A stretch of DNA of 64,000 nucleotides from NCBI GenBank assembly GCA_021234155.1, contig JAJEKV010000017.1, forward strand, positions 19,478,372 to 19,542,371, written 5' to 3'. The notes under the pieces were generated by a model. It made no database searches. It was not told the origin of the DNA and worked only from the letters and a program-made list of their open reading frames with translations. The translations under genes were made by a program, and so were the position numbers. The stretch comes from Isoetes taiwanensis. Its lineage: Eukaryota > Streptophyta > Lycopodiopsida > Isoetales > Isoetaceae. Below, piece after piece: positions 34,309 to 45,710 of the stretch. Numbering within the stretch: position 1 is the stretch's first letter; every line of letters starts with the position of its first letter.

Positions 34309-37300
34309 CTACCTTTTCTTCCTGGCTACCTTTACATTCTTCCTGGCCACTACTTTCTTCCTAGCCACTATCTTTTTCCTAGCTACTCCCTTCTTCCTCA
34401 CAGCACTGAGGATGTTCTTTTTATTTTGTAGGTCTTTCTTGCTTGATTTCGACTTACCAATGGCCAATGTTTCAGAATCTGGTGGTGGTAAGCAATCAAT
34501 TATGTGTTCATGCACCTCCAATGGCAAGTCATACATTGCCCTCACCTGCAACTGGAAAGAGCTCTACTTTTGCACAAATTACGAGATGTGAATAACAACT
34601 TACATCAGGCATATGACTTAGCAGCTCGTATTTTCCATCTCCAATAGATTTGTAGTATTTGCCTGTAAGGATGACCTCTTGCCTGCTGAACTTAGAGCCC
34701 CATTCATCTCTAAATGCATTTTCAACCACATGTCTAGCTTCATGCACTTCACAATCCAAAATTCGACATTCTCTTCATTGCCATCCTCTACAAAATTGTC
34801 GCCTACTTCTACAATTTCTGCCTTCCATTGGTTGTCTCCCTCGTGTTGCACATTAGTGATAGGTGTATGCTTTTGCATGATTTGGGGCTTCAATTCAGAG
34901 TATGTGTAGCATCCCAGCCTCCTTACATTCTTACACCTATTCCATAAACCTTTCCAGCATCTATCACAAAAGCAGGACAAGGACCTTCAAGGTATCACAA
35001 TCATATCTAAACTTTCTGCACACTTCACCTACTCTTATCAGCCAAAATACCCTGTGCACATGAATATACAAGTAAGCAAATGATGTAACCTAGTACAGAA
35101 GTGCGTATTGAGGTACAAATGTTACCTAATGATATTGTTGTCCTTGTGCCTCTCTTAACTGTGAAATACCAGATCAAGAAATTAACGGCATCTTCTGCAT
35201 TCCGTAGAGGTGTTCTCGCCCTCTTAAGCATCTCGCTGGTGAGTATTCTCTTTACGACAGCCCCTGTTCCCCTTTTCCATGGGAAGATGCAAAGAAATTC
35301 CATGCAATCTGGATTCCATTGGTCTGATAGAACCTTCCTAGATAATAAAAAGCCCTGGATGACTTGAATCCCGTCAGACCAAAACACATCGTTTGTGAAT
35401 TTTATACCTATATGTAGCATAATAATAGGGGGTTTTCTTTGTGTTTTTGTACGCTTTTCACTAAGGTTTTCCTATGATTTTGTGATGTATTCAAATGGAT
35501 GTACTAATGCGTACATCTAGAGTGCACCATTTCTGAGCCATTGATTTTAGCCTTTTTTTTTTTCAATGGTCAACAACCAATGGCTCACAACAAAAGCCCT
35601 CTTTTTGTGTGTGTGGTGCATCATAATGGGCACATGAAAGGCTTGAAGGGCGCATGTAGTACAGTTTCCCCGCCGGCAACACATTTCTTATCAACCAAAG
35701 CTCTGTTTGAGATGATTTTTATTGCGTTGGAAAGCTCTCTCTGAGATCTTTTTTATAGTGTATGATATGGATATGTTTGGTTAAGTTATGTATGCTAAAA
35801 TAGCAATTTTTCGGCCGGGTTTGGTAGGCTTTCACATCCTACCAGCTGATTAATACAGGATTGCGCTATTGGATATTATTTTATGGCTCATTCCGAATGA
35901 AGCTTGCAAAAAATGACCATGCATTAGATCCTTGTGCTAACAAGCAGAAAAGTTTCCCACTTTGGTTTCTTACCACAAGAATCCATGGAGGCCAAATGCT
36001 GCTGTTAAATTCCAGTTAAAAAATGTTTGTGTATGGATGTTGCAAAACTTTATGACTTTCAGAATAATGGGATCAATCTGCTCTATCTTTATGGTAACTT
36101 TTACTTATGTTCTATTTGTTTTATTGTGATCAAATTCAAAAGCTACAGGTGATGAAAGCCTCAAATGAATTCTAGTTTTTTTCTGGTTTGAATTCTAAAT
36201 TTTTGTCACGCCACGGTGTGACGTCCCTAAGGCCCCGAAGGGGCCAATTTTTTTTTTTTTGCAACATAAACCATTAACATCCAACATATAAAAATTAAAT
36301 CCCCCAACACATAACTACCATTGACATTAATTAACACAACCATTGGGTCCAACACATTTAAATTAAAATCCCCCTTAAACCCCCTTTGGTTTGGGTGCAT
36401 ATTCACACGGGGGGTGACGTAGGGCAACGAGAGCTGTTGGATAGGCATATTCACCTCTTATTCCTTAATCTACACCGTACGTAAAATTCCTCGTTTGTGG
36501 GGTATGCAAGTACAAAATTTGCTATACTGTATAACAAGATTCGCAAAATACTATAAGATTTCAAGCGGAATACTATATGGTGTTGATTTCGTACGTGCAA
36601 AATACAATTAATCGTGGTGCCTTTGGAGGCAATGCTGTACAAATGAAGTATCATGCTCTCGATCATCGGACATATAAAAATGAGTCTCTTTCACCAACTT
36701 GCGTCCACCTACTTCAAGATTGGGACATTCACCATCATTAGCATGCCTGCAGGTGATATGCACAAGGATCGAACATTGATCATTCCTCCAATGTAGTGTT
36801 TGAATTTCCTGCTGAATCTTGAAAATATAATTTTCAGCAAAATCAATGACAGATATGACAGTGTTGGGTGGGAAAGTTTGCAGACACTCTTAAAACTGAT
36901 TTGCTTGCCATCTTGCAGTGTAGTTATGAGGAATGAATTGTTTGACCACTGCATCAGCATGTTCCATGAATTCATGCAAGGATGTGCTCTTATACACCGA
37001 CTTCATTACATCCTTCGTGTTGACAATGTGTTTACCCCCTTTACCAACATCCTTCACATAAGTTTCTTTCACCTGTACAATGCTATAAAATTTCAGAAAT
37101 GTAAATTTCAGAAATGCAAGACACAAATTCAATCTATGCCTTTTCAAAATTCTTCCAGTCAATCTTCATCTTTTTGCTCTTTTCTTTCGGACATTTCAAG
37201 AACGAATTGAGGCCACAATCATTACATTCCATTTTCAAACACTTAGTCTTATACCAATCTGCTGTGTCATTCTTTGGACATACCATAACTCTCCACATGT

Positions 37301-37523
37301 CACTCACACTATTGAAAGTGTGAGTGTATGCTTCACATCTTGGGCCTGCACCACAAATAACACACTTACAAGTACATTTTCCACCATGAATGCTAAGATC
37401 TCGTCTCATCTTGTTCAATGCATGCCGCACGAACTCCATTCTCATGTGATAGATGCAGGCACTTGACATGTACATACACATTTATTTCATGATGATGTAT
37501 ACTTGTACAGTTTGACAGCATTC

Positions 37524-37676
37524 TTATTACTGCCACGGTTTTTCCCTCGAAAACCCTTCGGGGCGGGGGTTTTTTAACCCGGACAGTAATAAGTTTGCTG
37601 CGCTCCTTCTGGGTCCCATAGGCCGATTGGTCTCAGTGGACGATAAAAAAACTATTCTATTCTATTCTATTCTATC
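37524..37676 (+). mobile_element. Non-LTR 3' end with (CTATT)n tail, copy 2
   Basis: Starts near a hairpin (CTTATTACTG...CAGTAATAAG, enclosing CTTCGGGGCGGGGG) and continues to TCCCATA...TTGG...TGGACG before ACTATTCTATTCTATTCTAT. It is homologous in layout to 24540-24716. It interrupts the transposase reading frame between LKPKFVKRLKD and CIYHMRMEF. The 5' limit and target duplication are not resolved. Confidence 0.55.
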
Positions 37677-38070
37677 TTTGAGTCTTTTAACAAATTTAGG
37701 CTTCAAACAAGGTTGCGTATTAAACGGGAGCAAATCATTGAAATGGGAGCAAAAGGAATATTCCTCAAAGATTCCCTTTTTTTTCCAAAAAAAGGAGCTA
37801 AAATGAAGTAAAAAATTTATTTTGGTCATAAAATTGCATTTTGACCCCCCCAAAATCACTCATTTTTTTGTGCAAAGAGAAAATTGACTATGTCAAAGTG
37901 ACACTTTTCCTAACAGTTAGAATTTACCAGGAGTGTGTTTTTAGAGAAAACCACTAATTTAAGTGTACATCCTACACAACATTTTGTTAGCTTGGATTGT
38001 ATTACAGAAAAAGGTACTTTTAGGTTACAATTAATTATTTTTTGATGATATAATATTTTAAAGTACCAAA

Positions 38071-38213
38071 ATTATATTCCAGAATATACTTTTGCTATTC
38101 GAGGATAACAAAAGTGTATTCCGGAATACACTTTTGCTTTTCTTAAAAGTCAAAGTGTATTCCAGAATACATTTTTGTTCTTGCTCGAATTCAAAGTGTA
38201 TTCCAGAATACAC
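38071..38213. repeat. Palindrome cluster GTGTATTCCAGAATACAC, left
   Basis: Four copies of the near-perfect palindrome (38073, 38114, 38155, 38196), about 41 bp apart, joined by ACTTTTGCT-type spacers. The central CC(A/G)G varies. Lies about 370 bp inside the left end of the 4.75-kb element. Confidence 0.85.
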
Positions 38214-38624
38214 TTTTGCTGTACAAGTTTTTGAGACTCAACAGTGATCTTGCAATTTTCCAGGTTTTTTGGGTTTTTGGCATTTTCAATGACCTTGCAA
38301 TCTTTTCTGTTTCAGTTAATTTGAATGACCTTGCAATTTTATTTTTTTTATGTGCGATTTTATTTTATTTTTTTATGTGGGAATATATTTCCTATTCTAG
38401 AATAACAAAATGATAAACAAAGCAACATTAAATAGGCTTTTCGATATTTTCCATGACTTCACAATTTTTTTTTTCCAATTATTTGAATGACCATAGGAAG
38501 ATACAATAAATTATTTGTTTGTTTCTTTGGGATACAGGAAGATGGTTTTAAATAATAAAGGGACTTCCTTTCTTTGATTTGTGGGGGCTAGGGATACCGG
38601 ATTGTGGTCCAAAAAGAAACAGGG

Positions 38625-38660
38625 AAATGTATTCTGGAATACACTTTGTATTCCAGAATA
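38625..38660. repeat. Palindrome pair, internal
   Basis: TGTATTCTGGAATACA and TTGTATTCCAGAATA in adjacent opposite forms of the same motif, inside the 4.75-kb element. Confidence 0.7.
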
Positions 38661-39360
38661 GGATTTTGCTTACGACGGGAGAGGGGGCGAATTTTTTTTC
38701 TGCCTCCTCTGGTTTGATCTGGCGATAATCTTGTTTGGTGATCTATTTCGGCTCTAGATTGTTGGTTATGAAACCCTGGCTGCTGATGGCGACTCTGATA
38801 TGTTGCGCTGGTTGCCTGGAGCAGGTTCAAGGACTCGATTTAGGTTAGGGTAAAGAACTCCATGTGCAAACAGTGCTGGCTGTCCGACCACCAAATGCAT
38901 GTGAAGTTTGCTGTGGTGCTATGGCATGTGAAGTTTGCTGGCGTTGCTGGCTCTGGCTTTGCTTTGCTCTGCCTCGGGATATGATGCCCTTCAAAATTTC
39001 AGAATGGCATCTGAACTACTTCTGCCTACAAGCAGCTTCTTCTGAGTTTCCGAGCTTCTACAAGCAGCATCCGAGCTTCTTCTGCCTACAGGCTTGTGTT
39101 TCACAATACTTTCGAAGAATCATGAAGGTTTCCCCTTGTTTCTCTCTTTATCCATATTTCTCTAACTTCTAAGTCCTCAGGGGCATGGCCGACCTCCAAA
39201 CCAATCCGGAAAGGTGCCTCTAAGTTGCATGTTTAATGTTCGGCAGAACAACAATCCTCTGGAAAAACTTGGTTGCCTGGCTCGTCGCCACCAAAGTACC
39301 TTGACGGATTAGAATTAAAAGCATGTATATGCTTATTTTCACAATGTTTTTGAATTGCAG

Positions 39361-39493
39361 TCTTGCTAGTGACTTTGGATTTGATCCTTTAGAGCTTGGG
39401 AAGGAACCGAAGAGCTTGAGATGGTATGTTCAGGCAGAACTTGTCCATGCTCGCTTTGCAATGGCTGGGGTAGCTGGAATTCTATTTACTGAT
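39361..39493 (+). pseudogene. Captured light-harvesting (Lhc) exon
   Basis: Bounded by TTGCAG and GATGTAAGT. It encodes [19 protein letters not shown] and [20 protein letters not shown], the first membrane-helix region of a photosystem-I type chlorophyll a/b-binding protein, including the E..H.R chlorophyll ligands ([11 protein letters not shown]). The exon is 133 nt and keeps both splice signals. Upstream and downstream Lhc exons are absent, so the protein cannot be made. Its position inside a transposon points to capture of a genomic exon with intron borders, not a retrocopy. Confidence 0.85.
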
Positions 39494-39978
39494 GTAAGTA
39501 TTGCAATCTTGTATCCACATTTACCTCTTCTTCTTCTTCTGGGACTCCCATGAAATTCTGTGACAGCTTCTACGCAGTACAATATCAATTCAAAAGACTT
39601 GCCAATATGGTACGAAGCAGGTGCTACCAAATTTGAGTTTCCAGATACAGGGACACTTCTCATTGTGCAGCAGCTTCATGACTTCGAAATTATCAGATGT
39701 TTATCCAACCATCAAGTGTGAAAAGGAAAGCTCTTGTAGGTCAATCAAGTTAGTACCAGAGTCGAGGCAGTTACTTAAGCAGTTTGAAATTCAACGGTGT
39801 CAAATATGTTGGATTGATCTATTTTTTGCCATAATTAATCAGGTTGGTGGATGGCAACTCTTTATCTGGCAGAAATTGGCAACTTCTCTAAATTACTAAT
39901 AATGTAATGCTTTGTGGATAATTTTCTTGACCGGCAAAGCCTCTGGTATGTTACTAATCTATGCCAGTCCTTTTCCAG

Positions 39979-40340
39979 GCGGCTGGACAACAATATGTTC
40001 AATGGTTCCATTCCTTCAGCCATTAGCAAGCTCTCCCATCTCATAGAACTGTAAGGAGGGTTCATGCTATAGACTTGACCTCACGTGCCTATGTTCATGT
40101 ATATATGTTCTGTTTATGCAGCCACCTAAGGAATAACAGCTTTACTGGAACATTTGTGAACATTTCAAGTCTACAAAGTATTCAATTATTGTAAGTGTTT
40201 GACTAACTTTTTTGTAATAGAAACTCAAGGACAATTTATAAATTCATCATCTTTACACTTAACAGGGCCATAGGGATGAATAAATTTGATAGAAATTGAA
40301 TACCTGTTGCTATCACAAATTTGGCAACACTTCAGACATT
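39979..40340 (+). pseudogene. Captured LRR receptor-kinase exons
   Basis: Three consecutive exons of 72, 69 and 75 nt (39979-40050, 40122-40190, 40266-40340), all in the same phase with CAG acceptors and GTAAG donors. Each encodes one leucine-rich repeat: LDNNMFNGSIPSAISKL, LRNNSFTGTFVNISSL and MNKFD...PVAITNLATLQTL. One-LRR-per-exon structure is characteristic of plant LRR receptor kinases. The third exon has an in-frame TGA (40297-40299). No signal peptide, transmembrane or kinase part is present in the element. Confidence 0.85.
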
Positions 40341-41766
40341 GTAAGCTCTCTCTCTCATCTGGTGCAGCTTAAGAATCTGGTTACAGGATATTTCACAGAG
40401 GGTTGAACGTACTCTACATGGTTATTCAAAGTGTCCAGCAGTTGAACCAGCAGAAGACATGGTGATTTGCTTAGATTAGCTGAGATCAGATTACTTGATT
40501 GATTCTACGTCAGTAAAGCTTTTTGGATATCTTTGGCCTTGCAGCCCCAATAGAGATTAGATCTAGATGTTTGGCTTTTCTGCATATTTCATAGATATAT
40601 TGATGCTGTGTGGCTTTTAAATAATAGTGCAAGCTTACTGTTTGCTGTGCATTGAAGCTTGCTTTGAGATCTCTCTAAAACGTGTGCATTCTCAGGTGTT
40701 TATTACTCCCATTTTCCATGAATGATGCTGGGTGCAATTAGAGAACATCCAGCAGGTTTGCTAATGAAATATATCATGGCTCTAGAATACTTTAACAATT
40801 GTTCACATGAAAGTTAAAGAAGTTAAATCTTTAAATTGAAGCAATAGTAGCAAAGAATTTATCTAGCTCCAGCTCGCAGCCACCAGTCTGTGCCCGAGAA
40901 AGCCTCTTGTTCGCCAAACAAAAGCAACCCATAATTTCGGGTCCCAATTGGTATTGCATGTCACGCCCATACGTTTGCCAAAGAAGTGCCATAACCCAAA
41001 AAAAAAAAACCAAAAAAATATATAGCAAGCACCCACACCATTGAACTAACCCCAAAGGATCTTTTGGGGACCTTAATCGGCAGATGCTGAGTATTTGGGG
41101 CCTTCTATGACATGTACACACCACACTCTTAAGTCGGTACCATATTCTCAATCTGCAGGAAAAACACATGTCGATCGTGGCTTGAGAATTTGGGATCTTT
41201 CAAACTAGATAAAACTCGTGACTGACAATATTATTTTTTCTCCTTGCAAAATATTAATCTACTACTTAGTGGAGACTACTTGTAAATGATCATGTGAGAT
41301 GTACACTTCAACTACCATATAAAACTGTGTTTCCTGTCATTGCTTAATTGACAACTACCATGTAAAATTGGGTTTTCTATCATTGCTTAATTGACCCAGT
41401 TAAATCCTTAAAATAACAACAATTGCCCGAAGCAAAAGCTCGGTCAATGGCATCAAAGATATTAATCATCGAAGCAAAATGAAGGAAGCTTCATCCTTGG
41501 TTGAAGGCTTTAATATGTATTGAAGAAATACTACCTTGGTGATTGCTTGTCAATGGCCACTAGGCTAGGCCACAGATGATGGACAAATCATACTTCGTTT
41601 GCGTCATGATTGTTTGTCAATGGCCACTATTACATTTTCTTCAGGTTCACACTTTTGAATATCTCAGATTCACATCAAGTCTCCATCCATTCTTCAAAGA
41701 TTTCAGAATGCAGGATGACAATTTTAACAGTTGTGGGGTGCTCTAAACCTTAACATATAGGCAACA

Positions 41767-41955
41767 TGTTATTCCAGAATACATATTTGATTTCTTAGAA
41801 AGCAAAGGTGTATTCCAGAATACGCATTTGCTTTCTTAGGAAATTAAAAGTGTATTCCAGAATACACTTTTGCTTTCTTTGAAAATCCAAAGTGTATTCT
41901 GGAATACATGTGTCTTTTCTAGAAAAGCAAAAATGTATTCCAGAATACACTTTTT
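41767..41955. repeat. Palindrome cluster GTGTATTCCAGAATACAC, right
   Basis: Five copies at about 41-45 bp spacing, mirroring the cluster at 38071-38213. It lies about 500 bp inside the right end of the 4.75-kb element. A symmetric subterminal position at both ends suggests transposase-binding sites. Confidence 0.85.
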
Positions 41956-43795
41956 TTTTTACATTTTTTGTTTTTTGTGCCCTAGTGTTCATTTGTTTAC
42001 TTGATTATTTCCTTGTTTTTTATTCAGCCAATAGATCGTCAGAACATGTCAAACATGTTTGATGGAACAGCTAAACGTGGAGACTTAGGACAGATACCCA
42101 GTTGCAATGTCTGATAAGCGTATTGTTCAATATGCACCAAATTTGGAGGGTGCCAAATTAATGTACTAAAATTTTTTAAAGAAATAATAATTATTTTTTC
42201 TTCTCTATTTTGATGCTTTTAATATCTCACTTTCAGAGATTATGTATACATGTCTACATTTTGCCATTTTCAAGGGTGTTTCTTTGCAAAAAACAAACTT
42301 GTCACTTAATGAGGGGCCAAAATAGGGGGGAAAAAATTTGAACCTTCTGAAATTTTCAAGTTTATCCAAAAAAGGCCAATTTTAAGACCATGGTGTGTTT
42401 TTAAAGGGAATCTTTGAAACGGGAGTGCTGCAACACTCCCGTTTAATTTGCAATCTTGTTTTCAAGGTTTCAAACAACCTCAAACCTATTTTCATGTCCG
42501 GATATACACGTTTGAATCTTTTATAAAACATTACCTGTGTTTTAAAAAGCAATCTATGGTAAATGAAATCCAAATTTCATAACAAATAAAGCATGCAAGT
42601 TATAAGGCTTTGATACTTTCTGCCCATTCAATTGTCTCCTTAATTTGATGACTTGCCTTTTATTAGGAGAGACACGGGTTTCCGAGATCCAAAAGTTATA
42701 TACCTTTTCTCGGTCTTCATCGGAGAGCCTATCTGATCTAGACTTCTTATTGAACATGGACCAGGGTCCTCCAATCTCAGCCAATCTCCCCTTGTCCACG
42801 GCAGCATATACAACCCTTCTTTTCAAGTTTAGAACCCTTGCAACAGCAGCACGATTGCTACATTCAGTGACAGCCATCATCAAGGTGGAGGACCTTGCTT
42901 GATTGATATCCTGAGTCCTGCAACGTTTCTTGACAGCAAGAGTCTCCTTCACATTGTTAACAACATGCTTGTAAACATTTAATTCTTTATTTCCTATGAT
43001 ACCATATTCAGGAAGCTGCTCTTGCAAAAACCTCTTTTCTATCCTCAAAATTCAAATTAAGGCATACCTTATTGGTGAAATCCATAATTTGCTTGGCCAA
43101 TCTTTGTTTCTGCCTGGTGGTGAGTTTTTCTTTGCCCTTATTAGCTTCGAGGACGAATTTCTCTTGCTCTCTCTTTCTCTTCCTTTGTAATCTCCTTCTG
43201 GCTGATAGAATTCTTCTACATGCAGTATTTGGGGATGCACAATTGCACACCTTTTTGCAATCATCAGAGCATGTGATAGAGGGTTCAGGAATTAAATATA
43301 CTGGAGATGAAGGTACCAAATTTGCAGGTGCATATGCATATGGATCCACAATTTCATGAGCATCCTGTGGATTTGAAGCCTCATGCTGCACAGCTAAGTT
43401 TGAGAGGAATTCATCCAGATCAATACCAAGAGCAGCAACAAGGTCTTCTGGATCCTGGCCATCAAACTGTGCTGCAAATTCAGCAGCGTATTTTTCAACC
43501 AAATCCATTGAATTGCATCGAAAATGTTTTTGGTAAGCCAACTATTCTTTATCTAATTTTCAAAATTTTCTTGGAGCTGCTTCAACCCGCCAAATTGGAG
43601 CGGGAGAATCAGCCTCTACAGCCGGACATGGCCAATGAATTTTCCAATTCGGATGGGAGAACCAAACCTGTTTCGTGCGTTCTTCATCGTTCTTTAACCC
43701 TTCACAAATTCTTCGACCCATCAACAAAAAAAGGGGCCATCACCTAAAGCACCCCCTAAGTACCTACTGTCGCTGACATAAAAAATGATCCCTAG

Positions 43796-44887
43796 CTATA
43801 TGCTTTTACCCACTCGCATGTCTGCAACAGTGAAGGTGACAATGCATGGGCAATACTGTGCGTTGAGCCCCAAGGCGGCTTTCTCGGACAATGTGGACTG
43901 TGGTCTGAAATGCCATGCGAGATAGGATCTGATCCTGGATGCGCTTGGGGAGATGCTCTCCTGCTTCCTCTGAGAGTCCATGTACCGCCACATTATGACG
44001 TCGTCGGCCTTGTTCTTGCTGCTCACTGAGTCGCGGGGCAACATTGGCTGTCTCAACAGGTGTTGTCTGTTGTCTGGAGTGGGTTGTTTACATCAAGGGC
44101 GGTGTGGTGTTCAAGATGGAGCAGGTGTTGCCTGTCTGCCTGGTTGGCAACTTGCGGGCTGTTGGGCATGTGGGCTTGTCTGGCCCCATGTTGCGGTCTC
44201 CGCTGCCTGGAGTCGGGAGACTAGCTCCTATTGAAATTTCTGCTGCTTGGTCAACTCATTCGTGCACTGCTGCAATTGTTCATGGACCTCGGCATGGAGG
44301 CCCCCCGCCTTGTTGGGCGGTTGTTTTTCGGAGCTCCTCGTGATCTCCCCGATCTTGTGTCTCAGCCCTACTCTATAGGGTTCTTAGCTCGCCCTGGCTG
44401 GCTTCAAAGGCGCTCGGACGTTTTCAGATATGGTGGCGGACCCATAACCGACTTGATGTGGGAGATGGTTGCCATCAGATCTCGCCAAAGACCTCGCCTC
44501 GCCCCACGCCATGGTCTCTATGGTGGTGAGGAGGGAGTCCACGCGAGCTCGCAAGTCAGCAAGACCCTGCTTCTTTTGTTGCCTCTCAAAGTGTGCCAAG
44601 CGAAGTCCGTCTTCAAACTGCTGCATGCGGGTCTCCATCTCTGCAATCCATTGCCTCTCCGCTGCCAACTGCCTTTTGAGCACGTGGGACGCTGAAGATT
44701 GGATCTCTTCTGCCAGTGCTGCAATCCGGGTCCTATTGCTCTCAATTCGTTCCTCCATTTGTTTCATGGCCTTCATCTGCACCTGCGTTTGGTGCATTGT
44801 CGAGCCTGTGCAGCCTTCATCCGTCTCCTGGGTCGATATCATAAATTGGGCCTTTGCCCGGGCCTCCTTCCTCATGGAAGTGGACAA
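43796..44887 (-). pseudogene. Coiled-coil protein remnant, possibly retroelement ORF1/gag
   Basis: Minus-strand frame 44887-44384 encodes 167 residues, mostly a charged coiled coil (MKQMEERIESNRTRIAALAE...LAAERQWIAEMETRMQQFED). After frame breaks a second frame, 44056-43796, reads DDVIMWRYMDSQRKQ and ends ADMRVGKSI. Coiled coil followed by a basic domain is the layout of non-LTR ORF1 proteins, but no RNA-binding motif is clear, so this is only a suggestion. The minus-strand sequence GGGTAAAAGCAT at its end is shared with the borders at 23011 and 28069. Confidence 0.35.
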
Positions 44888-45132
44888 AAGGAAAAAAGGT
44901 ATACCGAATTTTAGCTTGCCTCCGGATCACAGATGGAAGAAATTCATTCAAGGTTTCTTGCTCGGATTGAAAATCTTTGATAAAGAAGGAGCAGTTGCGG
45001 CATTCCCACAGATGAATCCTGCATCGGCACATCTTCCACAAAAGAGGTGGGCATGGAAAGAGATTGCGAGAATGCCCTAGGCAATGTTGAAAGACTTGAG
45101 AGTATACTCAAAGTCTCTTAGAGCTTTTGGAA

Positions 45133-45287
<155 letters not shown>

Positions 45288-45296
45288 AAGAAATGA

Positions 45297-45710
45297 GTCT
45301 CCTTTGTGTATAACAACCTGCATCTCATTTATTCGCATGAGTTAAAAAATGAGTCTCATTTTCGTATTTATACGACAATAGTATCTCTAAAATGTCTCCT
45401 TTGTGTATAACAACCTGCATCTCATTTATTCGCATGAGTTAAAAAATGAGTCTCATTTTCGTATTTATACAACAATAGTATCTCTAAAATGTCATCCCAC
45501 CGATAATAACCTCAAATATTTTTAGTGTCTCTAAAATGTCATCCTCCCTGACAACAACATGGAATTTCATTTATTCCCCTTCATCATGCAACTAAAACTG
45601 TATTTGTACGATAATAGTGTCTAAAACGTCATCCCATCTGATAACAATCTGCAATTTCATTTATTCCCATGCATTATCTAATATTTATGAGAAATTAGTC
45701 TGCAAAACTT
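45297..45710 (+). repeat. 97-bp tandem repeat, about 4-5 units, decaying rightwards
   Basis: The unit starting GTCTCCTTTGTGTATAACAA is present at 45297 and 45394 with about 99% identity. Later units at about 45491, 45537 and 45628 start GTCATCC and are shortened and diverged. Adjacent to the TATC tract. Confidence 0.9.

Larger units (their letters stand above)
37706..42460. mobile_element. 4,755-bp inverted-repeat transposon carrying host exons (Pack-type)
   Basis: The left end AACAAGGTTGCGTATTAAAC and the right end (inverted) AACAAGATTGCAAATTAAAC match, followed by CGGGAG on both sides and weaker similarity for about 150 bp. It is flanked by TTCA at 37702-37705 and 42461-42464 (TSD of 4 bp, or 5 if TTCAA). 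Removing the element and one TTCA joins the minus-strand frame exactly as GLRLFETLK + PKFVKRLKD of the transposase. Inside are one Lhc exon, three LRR exons and clusters of the palindrome GTATTCCAGAATAC near both ends. No transposase of its own is seen, so it is non-autonomous. The superfamily is unassigned; a 4-bp TSD is uncommon. Confidence 0.85.
34309..43541 (-). pseudogene. DDE-type transposase gene, split by two insertions
   Basis: Read on the minus strand. The start is MDLVEKYAAEFAAQFDG, preceded in frame by an upstream ATG at 43541. A basic region follows, then VYNFWISETRVSPNKRQV and FKRVYPDMKIGLRLFETLK (42465-42545). After the 4.75-kb insertion comes LKPKFVKRLKD (about 37670-37705). 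After the LINE tail come CIYHMRMEFVRHALNKMR, a Cys-rich zinc region (KCTCKCVICG...CLKMECNDCG), VIDFAENYIFK (near 36840), FWSDG (near 35385) and FFASSHGKG then VKRILTSEMLKRA. This order matches a DDE-like family that I know from invertebrate and plant transposons but cannot name. The C-terminal exon ends in lysine-rich ARKKIV/ARKKVV repeats. Frameshifts (near 43030, 35260 and 34740) add to the damage. Confidence 0.7.

Noticed and set aside
40831-41169. 112-residue minus-strand open frame inside the Pack-type element
   Set aside because: No domain, no splice context and unusual residue mix; probably chance.
44469-45080. 203-residue plus-strand open frame
   Set aside because: Lies antisense to the more protein-like coiled-coil frame and shows no family feature, although its last 60 residues (PDHRWKKFIQGFLLGLKIFD) could be an independent fragment.
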